Below, piece after piece: positions 6,573-7,673 of a DNA stretch of 7,673 nt. Both the position numbers and the translations under genes were made by a program. The first letter of the stretch is position 1, and the number at the start of each line of letters is the position of its first letter. The DNA comes from Flavipsychrobacter stenotrophus (GTDB taxonomy: Bacteria; Bacteroidota; Bacteroidia; Chitinophagales; Chitinophagaceae), in contig CANBTK010000074.1 of NCBI GenBank assembly GCA_947372365.1, positions 1 to 7,673 of the forward strand, given 5' to 3'. The notes beneath the pieces are model-generated. The model saw only the letters and a list, made by a program, of their open reading frames with translations. It was not told where the DNA came from and did no database searches.

Positions 6573-7673
6573 TTACCGCCCTTGCTCAATAGATAGTATT
6601 TGGCTGGAAGTTTTTTGCGCTGTCCGGGCTTTTATAAAGTAAATGCCCGTCGGCTGGTTGAGCGTGATTTCGGTAAGTGCGCTGTTTAATATTTGTGAAT
6701 GCACCTTTGCGCCTAATGCGTTAAATATTTCAAGGGTGCAATCCCCTGTAGGGTTTTCAATACCTACAATAAAAGTACCTGCTGATGGGTTAGGGTAAAC
6801 GCTTATGCCGCCAGCACCTTCAGTAAAGGTAGCATTGCCCAGCGTTGCCCATGCAGGGTGGCCTACTTTCCTCACCCGTGAATTGTTCCTATCCGCAATA
6901 TAGAGGTTCAGCGTATCATCTAGCCATATAGCTGTGGGGAAGGCTAAGCCTGCGCTTGTAGCGGGGCCGCCATCGCCCGAAAATGCTGCGCTGGACGAAG
7001 ACCCTGCTATAGTGGTTATAATGCCTGTGCTGGCATCGATTTTGCGAATCCTGTTATTATTCTGGTCAGCAATGTACACATTCCCTGCTGCATCAACTTT
7101 TACATCATTGGGCCCGTTAAGCTTGGCGTTTGTTGCCGGGCCGTTATCGCCGGCAAAACCCGCTACAGTTGTCCCTGCAAAACGGGTGATGATACCCGAT
7201 GTATTTACTTTACGGATTACATTGTTGTTTTTGTCGGCAAAATAGATATTCCCAGCAGCATCAACACAAACTGCCACCGGCCCATCTAATGCCGCGCTCA
7301 AAGCGGCCCCGCCATCGCCGGAATAGCCTACAGTACCGTTACCAACAATAAGGTGGATGATGCCGCCCGTATCTACTTTCCATATCCTTGTGTTGCCATC
7401 AGCCACATAAAAATTGCCCAGGTTGTCAGCGGCTACGCCCGACACGCCCACCTTTGCCGATGTGGCAGTGCAGGCGGTGCAGCTATAGAACCCGCTGATA
7501 TGATTGCCAGCAACTGTGGTAATAGTATCATGCGTATTTATTTTCCTCACTACATAATTCGCTGCATCAGCAATATAAAGGTTGCCGGCAGTATCAAATG
7601 CAAGGCTGGTTGGGCTGCTGAGCGTGGCGGCCGATGCAGGCCCGCCATCGCCCGAATAGCCGGGATAGCCATT
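6573..7673 (-). CDS. NHL-repeat protein with T9SS C-terminal sorting domain (N-terminus outside window)
   Basis: The reading frame is open from the right edge to TAA at 6573-6575, giving the last 366 residues. Numbered from the edge, five NHL-type units of about 55 residues follow one another: 1-56, 57-111, 112-167, 168-224 and 225-271. Their consensus is GYSGDGGPAxxAxLxxPxxxxxD (key residues GDGG), then GNLYIAD, NNxIRKV and GIITTxAG, typical of beta-propeller blades. Unit 2 is divergent: GDGGPA is replaced by a CTACTA stretch. Residues 290-366 form a type A T9SS sorting domain: SVYPNPSAGTF, TLEIFNALGAKV, PTGIYFIKA. The protein is therefore likely exported across the outer membrane by T9SS and released or attached to the surface. 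Target and function are unknown. A GTG at 7550 is an internal valine, not the start, because NHL sequence continues upstream of it. It is convergent with paaB. Confidence 0.93.
   Translation of the reverse strand, partial: NGYPGYSGDGGPASAATLSSPTSLAFDTAGNLYIADAANYVVRKINTHDTITTVAGNHISGFYSCTACTATSAKVGVSGVAADNLGNFYVADGNTRIWKVDTGGIIHLIVGNGTVGYSGDGGAALSAALDGPVAVCVDAAGNIYFADKNNNVIRKVNTSGIITRFAGTTVAGFAGDNGPATNAKLNGPNDVKVDAAGNVYIADQNNNRIRKIDASTGIITTIAGSSSSAAFSGDGGPATSAGLAFPTAIWLDDTLNLYIADRNNSRVRKVGHPAWATLGNATFTEGAGGISVYPNPSAGTFIVGIENPTGDCTLEIFNALGAKVHSQILNSALTEITLNQPTGIYFIKARTAQKTSSQILSIEQGR

Noticed and set aside
6934..7673. CRISPR or satellite-like array from the evenly spaced CCATCGCC repeats
   Set aside because: The spacing of about 168 bases matches NHL blades in one continuous reading frame. 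These are protein repeats, not a CRISPR array.

Overview
The window looks like ordinary chromosome from a Bacteroidota bacterium of mid GC content, most likely near the Chitinophagaceae. That placement is inference. It rests on a C-terminal type IX secretion (T9SS) sorting domain on the last protein, the lack of clear Shine-Dalgarno sequences, a TAnnTTTG-type promoter element before paaA, and AT-rich heptamer repeats of the ATTTACA type.

Layout, left to right. Bases 1-62 hold the last codons of an unrecognised plus-strand gene, closed by a strong rho-independent terminator (86-119). A comB-like phosphatase gene (139-870) starts only about 20 bases after the terminator's T-run. Next is a large multi-spanning membrane protein with C-terminal TPR repeats (952-3045), resembling bacterial relatives of the TMTC / GT-C glycosyltransferase group. 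It is followed by a canonical glycine C-acetyltransferase gene, kbl (3173-4363), closed by a very strong hairpin (4385-4419). A stand-alone Uma2-family nuclease-fold protein (4466-5062) comes next. Then come paaA (5163-6116) and paaB (6261-6566), two subunits of the phenylacetyl-CoA epoxygenase. They are separated by an unusual 144-base spacer filled with heptamer repeats and inverted repeats. The right end is the 3' part of a minus-strand gene for a secreted NHL-repeat protein with a T9SS tail (6573 to beyond the right edge). It converges on paaB with only 6 bases between the stop codons.

How the genes relate. Only paaA and paaB clearly work together: PaaA is the diiron catalytic subunit and PaaB a small partner subunit of the PaaABC(D)E ring-epoxidising complex. 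paaC, paaD and paaE do not follow paaB, so the rest of the complex must be encoded elsewhere, upstream of this window or not at all. The other genes look like separately transcribed housekeeping or accessory genes. comB lacks comA/comC partners here, and kbl lacks an adjacent threonine dehydrogenase gene.

I see no tRNA, rRNA, CRISPR array, transposase or recognisable defence island. I found no convincing new multi-gene system. The best leads are the repeat-filled paaA-paaB spacer, the heptamer repeats shared by two loci in opposite orientation, the interrupted paa cluster, and the divergent cysteine-containing NHL repeat. No intergenic stretch exceeds about 150 bases.
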